This document shows, piece by piece, positions 1 through 9,642 of a stretch of 64,000 bases of DNA; position 1 is the first letter of the stretch, and each line of letters starts with the position of its first letter. A program made the position numbers and the translations under genes. The DNA lies in assembly GCA_964491265.1 (NCBI GenBank), contig CAZBFP010000019.1, positions 1 through 64,000 of the forward strand, read 5' to 3'. Source of the stretch: JBBAGC01 sp964491265 (GTDB taxonomy: Bacteria; Spirochaetota; UBA4802; UBA5550). The notes under the pieces are model-generated. The model had not been told where the DNA came from, searched no databases, and worked only from the letters and a program-made list of their open reading frames with translations.

Positions 1-294
1 TCCTGTTACCGTCAACGAATTATTGATTGTCATCATAAAAACGAAGTAGGATTTAAGGGGCTTTAGAGAAGTGGGTAGAAGTGAGCCGCAGCGGAGAGGG
101 CTTCGTAGCAAGGGGCTACAGCCCCTTGTTCTGGTGGGGATGTCTATTCCATTATTCAGGGAAAGAGGTGAAGTCTGATTTCAAGACCAAGAAAAAGATT
201 GAATTATTTTACGCCTATGGAAGTATTTATTCAGAAAAAAGTTGCACTTACTTGTAGAATCTAAGTTCTATTATGAAATATAAAAGAGGACACT
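1..294. repeat. Leader region with repeat fragments upstream of pldA
   Basis: No gene is visible here. A short GC hairpin (109-116 paired with 121-128, loop TACA) resembles the core of the palindromes at 11211 and 13127. The stretch near 42-62 (GAAGTAGGATTTAAGGGGCT) recurs near 52530. The last 30 bases are AT-rich and carry a GAGG Shine-Dalgarno just before the pldA start. Confidence 0.45.
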
Positions 295-1095
295 ATGAAA
301 AAAATATTACTATCAATCATTATGATATTGAATGTATCATTTATTTACTCTCAGGACATTGTAGACAATGTTATTGCAGCAGAAAACAAGGCAATGATCG
401 ATAAAGAAATTCCATATTCTGCTGTCTCCTTTTATAAACCGAGCTATTTCATCCTGGGAAACATGGATGACCAGGCAAAGGTTCAGCTCAGTTTTAAATA
501 TGAAATCCTGAAAGAATCGGGAATATATTTCGGATATACTCAGACCATGTTCTGGATGATTTACGATAATTCAAGTCCCTTTACAGAGATTAATTTTAAC
601 CCGGAATTCTTCTGGAACTACGGCAATAAAATTAAATTTATTCAACTTGGATTTTATGAACACAAATCCAATGGTAAAGATGGTCCCGCATCACGGAAAT
701 ACGAAAGCAGTTACATACAGGCTCAATTCAGTTATGGAGATAATTTGAATGGGGGGATTGATTTCAAAGGTTTTTATATATGGAATAAAGCTGATGAGAA
801 TAAAGACATTACTGATTACCTGGGGTACTATGAAGCGAAGTTGTTTATACGATTTATCAAGTCAAGTATGCGAAGTATTACAGACAGGGAGGAGCTTTAC
901 ATCCGGGGGGGGACAGGGGGAGGCAATTACGGATTTGACTTTAAAAAAGGGTGGGTTGAAGCGGGTCTGAAGTTCAGGGTGCTATTCCGGTCACTACAGC
1001 CTCGTCTGTTTATCCAGGGTTTTTACGGATACGGAGAATCCTTAATTGAATATAACTATAAAGACCATGCTGTGCGGGCAGGCATTATTTTTTAG
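295..1095 (+). CDS. pldA: Outer-membrane phospholipase A1 (OMPLA family)
   Basis: Predicted outer-membrane beta-barrel lipase that hydrolyses acyl chains of phospholipids reaching the outer leaflet. Residues 1-20 are a signal peptide (lysines, hydrophobic core, SQ at the cleavage end). The active-site region of the family, H-x-S-N-G followed by G-P-x-S-R, is seen at residues 123-134, giving His123 and Ser125. The C-terminal GYGESLIEYN and a terminal aromatic Phe match the last strands of the family. The length (266 aa) fits the mature barrel. Oddly, the position of the catalytic Asn (Asn156 in E. coli) appears to be Glu137. A GAGG ribosome site sits 8-9 bases before ATG. It is a single gene facing the kinase block. 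Family assignment is firm; activity is not certain because of the triad change. Confidence 0.85.
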   Translation: MKKILLSIIMILNVSFIYSQDIVDNVIAAENKAMIDKEIPYSAVSFYKPSYFILGNMDDQAKVQLSFKYEILKESGIYFGYTQTMFWMIYDNSSPFTEINFNPEFFWNYGNKIKFIQLGFYEHKSNGKDGPASRKYESSYIQAQFSYGDNLNGGIDFKGFYIWNKADENKDITDYLGYYEAKLFIRFIKSSMRSITDREELYIRGGTGGGNYGFDFKKGWVEAGLKFRVLFRSLQPRLFIQGFYGYGESLIEYNYKDHAVRAGIIF

Positions 1096-1106
1096 GGTAC
1101 TTTGCA

Positions 1107-3506
1107 TTAACCTGTTCGGGTAGAATCCCACTTATCTTCCAGGGGGAGCTTTATTATAAAAACAGTCCCATTACCATTTTCACTTTCGAAATAAAGGGAA
1201 CCTTCATGTTTTTCAACTATAATTGAATGGGAAATAGGGAGCCCCTGCCCTGTTCCCTTACCAACGTCTTTTGTTGTAAAAAAAGGATCAAATATTTTAG
1301 GCATGATCTCTGCCGGAATCCCTGCGCCGTTGTCCTTAACTTTAACAACTATATGTGCACCGCTTCTTTCTGTGGTGATAGTAATCAGACCGGACTCAAT
1401 TTTTTTGCTCTCCTTTGCTTCCCGCACAGCATCTCTGGCATTTACAATAAGGTTAAGAATCACCTGGTTGAATTCAGATTCGAAACATGGCACTGCCGGC
1501 AAATCCGGATTCAGATTAAGCTGCATCTCGCAATCGTATTTCCACTCATTACTGGAAACCGTTACAGTATTCTCTATAGCCCTATTAATATCAGCAGGCA
1601 TCTTCTGACCTGCTCCGGGATGTGAGAAAGACTTCATTGACTGAACTATACCGGAAACCCTGGCAACGCCTTCCAGAGACTGATCCAGAGCCATAGGCAT
1701 CTGCTCAATAAGGTAAGGAAGATTTATATCTTCGCTTACATCTTTAATCCGGGATATTCTGCTGTTAATCTCAACAGAATCACAGTTATCTGTAAGCGGA
1801 TTTTTATAAACTTCGAGAACCCTGATCAGCCCGGTGAAAGATTTTTTTATAAATTTAAGATTATCTCCAATGTACTGCATGGGTGTATTAATTTCATGGG
1901 CCACGCCTGCAGCAAGCTGGCCTATAGCCTCCAGTTTATTTGACTGAAGAAGCTGGGCTTCAAGAAACTTCTGTTCGGTAAGATCTTTACCGAGAATTAT
2001 AAATCCGTCCAGTATTTCCCCCCCTCTTTTGAGGGGATTTATTGTGAGCCCCATGATCCCGCTTTTCCCTTGTATATTTTCAAATTTCAGGTCATCAATG
2101 CGGATGCTCTTTTCCTCCAGAATGCTTTCCGATATTGCCTCATAAATAATACTCCAGTCCCACTTAATCCCGCTTTCAAAAAAACGTTTACCATAAATCT
2201 CCTCCGCTGTTAAACCAAAAACCTCTGCAGCAAAAGGATTCCAGTGGGTAATCCGGTCTTTTATGGAAACCCCTATAATTATACTTGATAGTGAATTTAT
2301 GAGAAGATCCAGTTCCTCATTAATTCTTCTCAGTTCCCTTTCGCTTCCAACACGCTCAGTAATGTCCACCATAATTCCCACCAGTCCGGCAACCTGAGTG
2401 CCGGTTCCCGGATATGTGGACTTACTGAAGTGAAAATATCTGAAAATACCATCCGCACATCTGACCCGGGATTCATACTCCTGAATCCCGGGGTTGTCAA
2501 ATAAAGCCCTGTCCTTTTCATCGTATTTCAAAGCAAGTTCATTCGGTATCACTTCATGAAGCTCATAAACCGTTTTATTAATTATCTTTTCACGTGGAAG
2601 GCCGATTATCATTTCAGCAAAGGACCTGTTGCAGCCAAGATAGATACCGCCCGTGTCCTTATAAAACACAGGGCTGTTGATTGTATCGAGAAGTGTTTCC
2701 AGAAACTGAAGATTACCCTGAAGCCTGTTTTCAATCTCTACTTTTTCTGTTATATCTTCAAGCACCCCGTCTATCCATTCCGGTTTACCGCTCTTGTCAA
2801 AATGGCAGGAGGCAGAAACAGAACCCCAAAATGTTTCTCCATTTATTTTTTTAAACTGTATTACCCTGTTTTTAACTTTTCCCCGGGTTATTACATCAGA
2901 AAGAAATACAGCTCTATCCTCAGGATTAAAATATAAATCATCAACAGGGAACTGCTTCATCTGATCAATTGTTTCAAAACCATGAATATGCGCTGCTGAA
3001 AGATTCGCCTGAAGAACTTTGGCAGGCCCGGTTATCGATGTCCTGAATACTCCTATAGAAAGGTTATCCATAAGAGTCCGGTATCTCTCTTCGCTATGGC
3101 AGAGTTCCTGATACAGACTTCTGCGGTGAGCCTCCTTTTCATAATGATCCAGGGCCCGGCTTACGGAAGGTATAAGGCGTATAAGATTTCTTTTTAAAAT
3201 AAAATCATCGGCTCCGGACTTAAGCGCAGAAATAGCCATCTCCTCCCCCACTGCTCCTGTGACAAAAATAAAAGGGGTATGAGGATATTTCTTTTTTGCA
3301 ATTGCAAGAGCTTCAAAGCCGTCAAAACCGGGAATATGAAAATCGGAGAGAATTATATCCGGTCTGGTCTTTTCCAGAAATTCAATATATGATGAACCGT
3401 CAGGGACATAATTTATTTTATATTGATCACCGTAGTCATCAAATAATGCTGATACCAGTTCAGCATCCTCGGCTGAATCATCAATATGGAGTATTACTGT
3501 TGTCAT
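1107..3506 (-). CDS. Sensor histidine kinase with N-terminal receiver and three PAS domains
   Basis: Cytoplasmic signalling protein of about 799 aa. Visible order: receiver domain (acidic pair D9-D10, phospho-acceptor D55 in SDFHIPG, lysine near 104), three PAS domains (about 145-265, 270-395, 405-515), a HisKA helix with GVAHEINTPMQ (His near 537), then HATPase_c with N-box NLIVNARDA, DNGAGIP and GKGTGQGLPIS. No transmembrane segment is seen, so it probably takes input from another kinase via the receiver and from small ligands via PAS. An upstream in-frame ATG at 3587 would add 27 residues read from repeat DNA, so the ATG at 3506 (MTTVILHID, preceded by GGGAAA) is preferred. It is the last of four minus-strand signalling genes. 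The stimulus cannot be told from sequence. Confidence 0.85.
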   Translation of the reverse strand: MTTVILHIDDSAEDAELVSALFDDYGDQYKINYVPDGSSYIEFLEKTRPDIILSDFHIPGFDGFEALAIAKKKYPHTPFIFVTGAVGEEMAISALKSGADDFILKRNLIRLIPSVSRALDHYEKEAHRRSLYQELCHSEERYRTLMDNLSIGVFRTSITGPAKVLQANLSAAHIHGFETIDQMKQFPVDDLYFNPEDRAVFLSDVITRGKVKNRVIQFKKINGETFWGSVSASCHFDKSGKPEWIDGVLEDITEKVEIENRLQGNLQFLETLLDTINSPVFYKDTGGIYLGCNRSFAEMIIGLPREKIINKTVYELHEVIPNELALKYDEKDRALFDNPGIQEYESRVRCADGIFRYFHFSKSTYPGTGTQVAGLVGIMVDITERVGSERELRRINEELDLLINSLSSIIIGVSIKDRITHWNPFAAEVFGLTAEEIYGKRFFESGIKWDWSIIYEAISESILEEKSIRIDDLKFENIQGKSGIMGLTINPLKRGGEILDGFIILGKDLTEQKFLEAQLLQSNKLEAIGQLAAGVAHEINTPMQYIGDNLKFIKKSFTGLIRVLEVYKNPLTDNCDSVEINSRISRIKDVSEDINLPYLIEQMPMALDQSLEGVARVSGIVQSMKSFSHPGAGQKMPADINRAIENTVTVSSNEWKYDCEMQLNLNPDLPAVPCFESEFNQVILNLIVNARDAVREAKESKKIESGLITITTERSGAHIVVKVKDNGAGIPAEIMPKIFDPFFTTKDVGKGTGQGLPISHSIIVEKHEGSLYFESENGNGTVFIIKLPLEDKWDSTRTG

Positions 3507-3568
3507 TTTCCCTTTTCCAAAATAAACTTTCAGACTGTTCCCGGGATCTACTTCTTCGCTTTTCCATC

Positions 3569-3703
3569 TGTCCCCCAAAGGGAGCACGAGTTATCTATTA
3601 TCACTCTGATAATTAATATAATTTCTACAACTATATTAATACTTCGATTCATCTACTTACCCGGGTGTTCCTTTTACGTGCCCCCCTTGGGGGACAGGGG
3701 GAT
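3569..3703. repeat. MITE-like palindromic repeat, family 1 (short copy)
   Basis: About 135 bp bounded by inverted ends built on CCCCCAAAGGG-type cores (3569-3589 and 3677-3703). Both arms also match the arms of the larger element at 21840-22160, including an AATTATCAGAGTGATAATAG-type inner segment. It fills the gap between two signalling genes and overlaps the 3' end of the receiver gene, supplying its last codons and stop. Confidence 0.6.
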
Positions 3704-4079
3704 TTAGAGTATTACAACTTGAATCAATTATACCGGTCAATTCAGCAATATTAACCGGTTTAACCAGAAATCCGGCAGGGTCAAGCCTGAGCGCCTTTAC
3801 CCTGCACTCAGTGTCGGAATAACCTGTGGTAAAGATAAACCGGACAGGATTGTCAGATTCAGATTTAATCCGCTCTGCTGCTTCAAGGCCATCCATTTTA
3901 CCGGCAAGCCTTATATCCATCAAAATAATATCAGGCCTATGCTCAGCTGCATAGACTATAGCATCCTCCCCTGTAGAAACGCACTTCAGTACATTATACC
4001 CCAGACGGAGAAGCTTTCTCTCCATAAACATGGCAGTTACTGCCTCATCTTCAACTATCAATAATGATATCTCCGCCAT
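3657..4079 (-). CDS. Single-domain response regulator (CheY-like receiver)
   Basis: A stand-alone receiver with no output domain. Acidic pair in IVEDEA (E10, D11), phospho-acceptor Asp in ILMDIRL (near residue 56), Thr in FTTGYSD and Lys in LVKPVN are all present. It starts 2 bases after the stop of the upstream kinase gene, so the two are surely cotranscribed and may be a cognate pair. The last 15 or so residues (NPPVPQGGHVKGTPG) are read from the family-1 repeat and are not part of the receiver fold, so the original C-terminus was probably replaced when the repeat landed. Role: phospho-relay or protein-protein output in the signalling block. Confidence 0.85.
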   Translation of the reverse strand: MAEISLLIVEDEAVTAMFMERKLLRLGYNVLKCVSTGEDAIVYAAEHRPDIILMDIRLAGKMDGLEAAERIKSESDNPVRFIFTTGYSDTECRVKALRLDPAGFLVKPVNIAELTGIIDSSCNTLNPPVPQGGHVKGTPG

Positions 4080-4081
4080 AC

Positions 4082-5506
4082 CTAAACCCTTTGCTCATAC
4101 ATATTATCATTAAAAATCAGTTCCCATCCTGTTCCATGGTCCGGACTATATTTAATTATACCTTTCATCTGGTACTCGGCAATATTCCTGACTATCTGAA
4201 GCCCCATGGTACAGGGATTATACATTTCTTCACTCTTTATCCCGGGACCATTATCTGATATGATAATTTTTACCGCACCGTCCGCCCCCCTTGAAAGAGC
4301 TATTTCCAGAATCCCTTTCATCCCCGGGAGGAAAGCATGTTTTGCCGCATTGGACACCAGTTCATTAACTACCAGGCCGCAGGGGATAGCAGTATCAATA
4401 AGCACATCTACCTCATCCATCTGATGCTTTATTATCACCTGATCCTTTTTTATGCCATAGCCTGTCATTATATTATCAACAAGCTCGGTTAAATAGTCCT
4501 TAAGATTAATCATGGAAAGGTTTCTTCCCTGGAACAGTTTTTCATGAACCAGCGCCATTGCACTTATTCTGTATTCCATATTACGGAACACTTCCTCCAG
4601 TTTATTATCATCAAGTATTAATGCCTGAAGTTCCAGCATGGAAATAATAACCTGCATATTATTTTTTGTCCGGTGATATATCTCCTTTATCAGATCCTTT
4701 TTTTCATTAAGCGAGGACTGCAGGTCAGCAAGAGCCCTGTTTCTTTCAGTAACATCATAAACTATCGCGTGCACAAGCATTCTCCCCTTAAAAACTACGG
4801 GGCTCAAAAAAACCTCCACATCCCGCTCAGTCCCGCTGACAAGTCTGTGCTTTGACAGATAATGATTTTTATTCCCTGTTTCAGAAAGGTTGAGTCTCTC
4901 CATAAGTGTTTTTTTATCAAGGCAGCTTATTTCTGAAAGATTTTTAGAAGTTATTTCTGAACGGGTATAGCCGTAATATGCTGAAGCAGCGGGATTTGAG
5001 TCAATTATTGACGCATCCGCCGAATCAACCAGAAGCATAACCGCGTAATTATTCTCAAACATACTGCGGTATCGTAAATCGCTTTCAAGAAGGTCAGATT
5101 CAGCCTTAAGTTTTTTTCTCATTGTTTCGTTATATTTTGCAGCCTCTTTTACGGCAAATGATAACCTGCCCATATGCCCTTTAAGCACATAATCGTTGGC
5201 TCCGGCCTTCATGCAGTCAACAGCGGTCTCCTCATTAAGGGTTCCTGTTAAAATTATAAAGGGGAGAAGTTTGTCATATTCTTTTGATATTTTTAAAGCC
5301 TCCATCCCGTTAAACTGCGGCATTGAATAATCTGAGATAACAATATCAGGGGAAAATTCCTTAAGGGCTTTTTCAAAATCTTCACTATTTTCAACTCTCA
5401 TATGCATACAATTAATACTGTTTTTTTCCAGCTCATGCAGGGCAAGTTCATAGTCAGCAGCCATATCCTCTACAAAAAGAATTTTTAATTCATTACTGCC
5501 TTCCAT
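4082..5506 (-). CDS. Receiver-PAS sensor kinase of the HisKA_2 type
   Basis: Soluble kinase of about 474 aa: receiver at 5-125 (phospho-acceptor D59 in ISDYSMP, Lys in VLKGHMG), PAS at about 150-265, a HisKA_2-type dimerisation helix with EIYHRTKNNMQVI (His near 277), then an HATPase with NELVSNAAKHAF and SDNGPGI. HisKA_2 kinases commonly signal to stand-alone receivers, which fits the receiver gene 2 bases downstream. A longer reading frame opens at 5617 but overlaps the preceding kinase gene. The ATG at 5506 has a strong GGAGGTG site 3-4 bases upstream and is chosen. Input unknown. Confidence 0.85.
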   Translation of the reverse strand: MEGSNELKILFVEDMAADYELALHELEKNSINCMHMRVENSEDFEKALKEFSPDIVISDYSMPQFNGMEALKISKEYDKLLPFIILTGTLNEETAVDCMKAGANDYVLKGHMGRLSFAVKEAAKYNETMRKKLKAESDLLESDLRYRSMFENNYAVMLLVDSADASIIDSNPAASAYYGYTRSEITSKNLSEISCLDKKTLMERLNLSETGNKNHYLSKHRLVSGTERDVEVFLSPVVFKGRMLVHAIVYDVTERNRALADLQSSLNEKKDLIKEIYHRTKNNMQVIISMLELQALILDDNKLEEVFRNMEYRISAMALVHEKLFQGRNLSMINLKDYLTELVDNIMTGYGIKKDQVIIKHQMDEVDVLIDTAIPCGLVVNELVSNAAKHAFLPGMKGILEIALSRGADGAVKIIISDNGPGIKSEEMYNPCTMGLQIVRNIAEYQMKGIIKYSPDHGTGWELIFNDNMYEQRV

Positions 5507-5528
5507 TTCCACCTCCATGCCTGTCACT

Positions 5529-8171
5529 TCACTGCCCATAAACAGAAAGAGTAAAATAAAAACAGGCACCCATGCCCGGCTCACTTTCAGCGTGGACTTC
5601 ACCATTATGACGCTCAATAATACTTCTGACCATTGCCAGCCCTATCCCTGTACCGGGAAAATCCTTTTCATTATGAAGCCGCTGGAATACTCCAAAAAGC
5701 TGCTCAGCATAGTGCATATCAAATCCTGCGCCATTGTCTCGTATATAGAATATATCCCCGGTATCCCCTTTTTCGCATCCTATCTCCACACCCGGTTTTG
5801 CCTCTTTTGATGAAAACTTAATAGCGTTTGATAAAAGATTAACCAGAACTACCCGAAGCATGGACCTGTCTCCTGTAACATCAGGGAGAGGATGTCTGGT
5901 TATTGAAACCTTCCCCTGATTTATTTCATCTGCATAATCAGATATTACTTCATCCAATAGACTCTCCATATTCACATTCTTAACTGAAAGTTCGGCTCGT
6001 CCCAGTCTGGAAAAGGAGAGGAGATCATCTATCAACTCTGCCATACGTTTTGCAGACTGATCAATAACATCCATAAAATGCCGGACCTTTTCATTATGAA
6101 ACTCCCCCAATTCGCGGTGAAGCATACCGATAAATCCTGTGATGTGACGCAGGGGGGCTCGCAAATCATGGGATATGCTGTAGGTAAATGAATCAAGCTC
6201 CCTATTGGCTTTTTCAAGAGCTGATGTACGCTCAGAAACCCTGTTTTCAAGTTCTATATTAAACTTTTCCAGGTATTCCATATTTCTTCTTCTTTCAATC
6301 AAATCCCAGGCAGTATCCGCAAAGTAGGCTGTGATTGAAACATCCTTCTCATTATAGTCAGCAGATTTATTACCAACACCAAGAATCCCTTTAATGCTCT
6401 GATCCCTTATTATAGGGATAACCATCTCCCTTATAACCTCTGCATGCCCCTGAGGCAGACCTTTGCGCTGAGGGAGCCCCATATAGTCATTGTGAACAAC
6501 AACTCTTTTTTCTCTTACAGCATCTGTCCAGACCCCGGCATCTGAAACATTATAATGCATCCCCCTCCCTTCGGCTTTACAGAATTTTTCAATAGTCCCT
6601 GTTGACCATGCCTGCAGAGAAAGGATCTTCTGGTCATCATCAAGGAAATGGAAAAAACTGATAGTGCTTGATGTGAAACGTTCAACTTCATCAAGGGTTC
6701 TAATGAGAATCTCCTCCACTGTATGATCATCCGCATAGTTTAAAAGCTCCACCCTTGTATTCAGCAGGTCAGCAGATTTTTTTCTCTCTGTTATATCCCT
6801 TACTATCGCCCACATACCTGAAGGCTTACCCGTGCTGTCTTTAAGGAGTGATGTGCGCAATTCCACAGGGACAAGTGTTCCATCTTTCCGGCGATACTCC
6901 TTTTCATAAATTTCGGAGAATCCTTTTTTTATTATCTGTTTCTCTACAATATCCGCCTCATTGCTATGCCATTTTTCAGGTGTCAGATCAAAATAGGTCA
7001 GTTCTTTGAGCTCCTCAAATGTGTACCCTGTAACTTCCATAAATGCTGAATTACATGAAATAATTCTCCCGTCCATATTAACCTGGACAAAGGCATCTAT
7101 CATGCTTTCATGGAGATTACGGAATCTTTCCTCACTTGCGGTGAGTAATTCCGCGTCATAAAGCTGTTTCAGATATATTTGTGTATCATAATGCTTTCTA
7201 AAGAGTAGTATGATTATCCCCGCAGTGACAATCATCAAAAGAGCTATAAAAATAACCGTCCATAACCTGCCGATATAGGGAGCAGTTACTTCCGATTTAC
7301 TTATATGTGCCACGATAAACCATGGAGTATCGGGAATCCGCTTTATAGCCGCAATTACCCTGTCACCCTTGTAATCGAGAGCCTCGGCAACACCTTCCTG
7401 GTTTAAGGCACCCCTGGTAACGGCAAATTCTGTAGCTGTCAGCGGAACCCGCAGTTCCAGGGGTGCATCCTTTCTAAAGCGGAGTTCATTGAGATATACA
7501 GCATAATCACCCTCCCTCCGGGCAAGGAGAGCCTCGGCACTTACAGCCGGGACAGGCCACTGGTTTATGTAGGGATATAAATGCTGCTTCGGATCAATAC
7601 GCATAGCAAGGGTTCCCATGAACTTTCCACCGGACAATTCATTATAAAGAGGAACCAGAAGCATCATGTATATTTTTTTATCATGTTCATCACGGTAAAA
7701 ATCCTTGAATACTATTTTACCTGATCTCAGATCTTTTTCATCATTTTTGAAAAATGAATGTTCCTCTCTCCCGATCCCTTCCGGATAGGCAATGCGGAAA
7801 TTGAAATTTGAGTCATAAATCTCCAGCCGGTTATATTTATATGCAGAATTAACCTTTGCCATCCAGCTGAGTAACGATTTCCTCGCCTCTCTATCCAGAG
7901 GATTATGGAGGTATCTTAATGCCAGCTCAGAAAAATTCCGGTTTTTATAAAATAAAGAGGCATCTCCAAGCCGGGCATTGCGCCAGTCTACAATTTCGCG
8001 GATTTTTAAATCTGCTATTGTGGTGAGCTGCTTAGCTGTATTTTCCTGAAAAGATTTACTGTAATTTAATATATAGGCATAGCTTACTATGATTATTAGA
8101 GATGAGATAAGGAAGAAAAGCAGGAGTAAGCTTTTCCTGCTGAAAAAACCTGATGGCTCCGGGGTATTCAT
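5529..8171 (-). CDS. Membrane sensor histidine kinase: Cache-like, PAS, GAF, HisKA, HATPase
   Basis: 880-aa kinase. Membrane segments lie at about 14-34 and 298-322, framing a periplasmic Cache-like sensor of about 260 residues. The cytoplasmic part holds PAS (about 345-465, CNSAFMEVTGY), GAF (about 475-625), a coiled linker, HisKA with YSISHDLRAPLRHITGF (His near 668) and HATPase with NLLSNAIKFS, IRDNGAGFD and GTGIGLAM. This arrangement is typical of kinases that join a periplasmic signal with a cytoplasmic one. GAGGCGTT precedes the ATG. First gene of the minus-strand signalling block; no DNA-binding regulator lies next to it, so the output is likely through the receiver proteins downstream. 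Confidence 0.85.
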   Translation of the reverse strand: MNTPEPSGFFSRKSLLLLFFLISSLIIIVSYAYILNYSKSFQENTAKQLTTIADLKIREIVDWRNARLGDASLFYKNRNFSELALRYLHNPLDREARKSLLSWMAKVNSAYKYNRLEIYDSNFNFRIAYPEGIGREEHSFFKNDEKDLRSGKIVFKDFYRDEHDKKIYMMLLVPLYNELSGGKFMGTLAMRIDPKQHLYPYINQWPVPAVSAEALLARREGDYAVYLNELRFRKDAPLELRVPLTATEFAVTRGALNQEGVAEALDYKGDRVIAAIKRIPDTPWFIVAHISKSEVTAPYIGRLWTVIFIALLMIVTAGIIILLFRKHYDTQIYLKQLYDAELLTASEERFRNLHESMIDAFVQVNMDGRIISCNSAFMEVTGYTFEELKELTYFDLTPEKWHSNEADIVEKQIIKKGFSEIYEKEYRRKDGTLVPVELRTSLLKDSTGKPSGMWAIVRDITERKKSADLLNTRVELLNYADDHTVEEILIRTLDEVERFTSSTISFFHFLDDDQKILSLQAWSTGTIEKFCKAEGRGMHYNVSDAGVWTDAVREKRVVVHNDYMGLPQRKGLPQGHAEVIREMVIPIIRDQSIKGILGVGNKSADYNEKDVSITAYFADTAWDLIERRRNMEYLEKFNIELENRVSERTSALEKANRELDSFTYSISHDLRAPLRHITGFIGMLHRELGEFHNEKVRHFMDVIDQSAKRMAELIDDLLSFSRLGRAELSVKNVNMESLLDEVISDYADEINQGKVSITRHPLPDVTGDRSMLRVVLVNLLSNAIKFSSKEAKPGVEIGCEKGDTGDIFYIRDNGAGFDMHYAEQLFGVFQRLHNEKDFPGTGIGLAMVRSIIERHNGEVHAESEPGMGACFYFTLSVYGQ

Positions 8172-8324
8172 AACGCCTCTTCTTCAGCTTCTATACATAC
8201 GAACAGAAGCTGTTTATATGCGTAAAATACTTAAAACAGGGTACATTTACAAATAAAAGCGTTCTTTTAAATTTTAAAACCGGAGCCTTTCAGAAACAAT
8301 AGCAAAGTATCCTATATTTTGGAA

Positions 8325-9551
8325 CTACTCCCTTCCCACACCGCTGATGTGACTTATAAAAAGTATGGGGATAAAACCGGCTACAGCGAAAAATGTCAGG
8401 GCCATAAATGCAGCTCCGTAGCCCCCGGTAATGTCAAAAAGATACCCTGCCAGAATGGGGCCAATAGTTGCGCCTATTGTTCCTATAAAAAGTACAGCAC
8501 CGAAAAGCTGACCGTGACAGGTCATTCCGAAATATTCCGCGATCATGGGAGACATTACTGTAAATAACCCTCCATGGGCAAAGCCGTAAACAACCGCAAA
8601 TATAAAGAGCATCCAGATCCCTGATGTAAACTGAAGCAGGATGAGGCTGGTTATAAGCACCATAAAACATATGATCAGGGAGCCTTTCCCCCCGATTCTG
8701 TCATTTGTTATACCCATTATTATCCGGCCGATCATGCTTGACCCTCCTATTGCAGAGAGCACAGAAGCGGCTATTGCAGGCTCAAGTCCCCGGTCCATGG
8801 AGTAAGGTACAATGTGTACTATGATGGTAAAGAGACAGACAAATGCAGCAAACTCGGCAAAACAGATACTGAGGAACTGCCGCGTCTTCACAGCCCCCTT
8901 CAGGGAGAGACTGCTCCCGGTGATGGATGAACCGATGACATAGTTTTCCTCCCTGCTGCCGTCTACCTGAAGCCCCATTTTATGAGGGTCCCGCCTCATG
9001 ATCCGGGCTGCTGAAACAAGTACCACCAGAACTACCGCGCCGATAATAAGATAGGAATTGCGCCACCCGAATACCGGAATCAGCATTGACGCGATAAGGG
9101 GTCCTGAAAACTGCCCTATTCCTGTACCCGCCTTTACAATTCCGGACATGAGGCCCCGTTTTTTCACAAACCATCTTGCAATAGTTGAAAGTGTAATCAC
9201 ATCATGTGTGCTGAATCCGATACCGGCAAAAAGGCCGTAAAGGAGGAAAAGCTGCCAGGGCATATTAAGCTGAGACAGAAGCAGGTAACCGACTCCGATT
9301 GTTGTGCCCGATACAGTGAGTATGAGTCTGGGGCCGATTTTATCATTCAGGGTTCCTGTTATAAGGGCGCCTGTACCCATGACAAAGAATGCCATGGAAG
9401 AGGCTCCGGAAATGAGGGCCCTGGACCACCCGAACTCCTGCTGGAATTCCCTGAAAAATACACCATAGGTAAACATGGCGCCTATGCAGAAGGTCTGTAT
9501 AAGAAATCCTGCTAAAACTATATTGTATCCGTAATAATACCTGGTTTTCAA
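8325..9551 (-). CDS. MFS transporter, oxalate/formate antiporter-like
   Basis: 408-aa major facilitator with about 12 hydrophobic segments. The N-terminal GYNIVLAGFLIQ followed by YGVFFREFQQEFGWSRALISGA is characteristic of the OFA/monocarboxylate-like MFS branch. The loop-2/3 signature (LNDKIGPRLIL) and its repeat after TM8 (ITNDRIGGKGSL) are visible. It probably exchanges or imports a small carboxylate across the inner membrane; the substrate cannot be set. It starts at TTG with GGGGGTAAT upstream. It stands alone between a kinase gene and a small secreted protein gene, both on the same strand with gaps near 90-150 bases. Confidence 0.8.
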   Translation of the reverse strand: MKTRYYYGYNIVLAGFLIQTFCIGAMFTYGVFFREFQQEFGWSRALISGASSMAFFVMGTGALITGTLNDKIGPRLILTVSGTTIGVGYLLLSQLNMPWQLFLLYGLFAGIGFSTHDVITLSTIARWFVKKRGLMSGIVKAGTGIGQFSGPLIASMLIPVFGWRNSYLIIGAVVLVVLVSAARIMRRDPHKMGLQVDGSREENYVIGSSITGSSLSLKGAVKTRQFLSICFAEFAAFVCLFTIIVHIVPYSMDRGLEPAIAASVLSAIGGSSMIGRIIMGITNDRIGGKGSLIICFMVLITSLILLQFTSGIWMLFIFAVVYGFAHGGLFTVMSPMIAEYFGMTCHGQLFGAVLFIGTIGATIGPILAGYLFDITGGYGAAFMALTFFAVAGFIPILFISHISGVGRE

Positions 9552-9642
9552 ATTACCCCCTGCTGCAGTCCGGATGTTTTTTTATATGATGACTTCAATT
9601 TTCCGATCACATCCGGTTTTTACAGGAATGTCAAATATCTTT

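Noticed and set aside
3507..3587. 27-residue extension of the first kinase
   Set aside because: It is read from repeat DNA and precedes the natural start of the receiver domain.
5507..5617. N-terminal hydrophobic extension of the second kinase
   Set aside because: It overlaps the end of the preceding kinase gene, and a strong GGAGGTG site lies just before the ATG at 5506.
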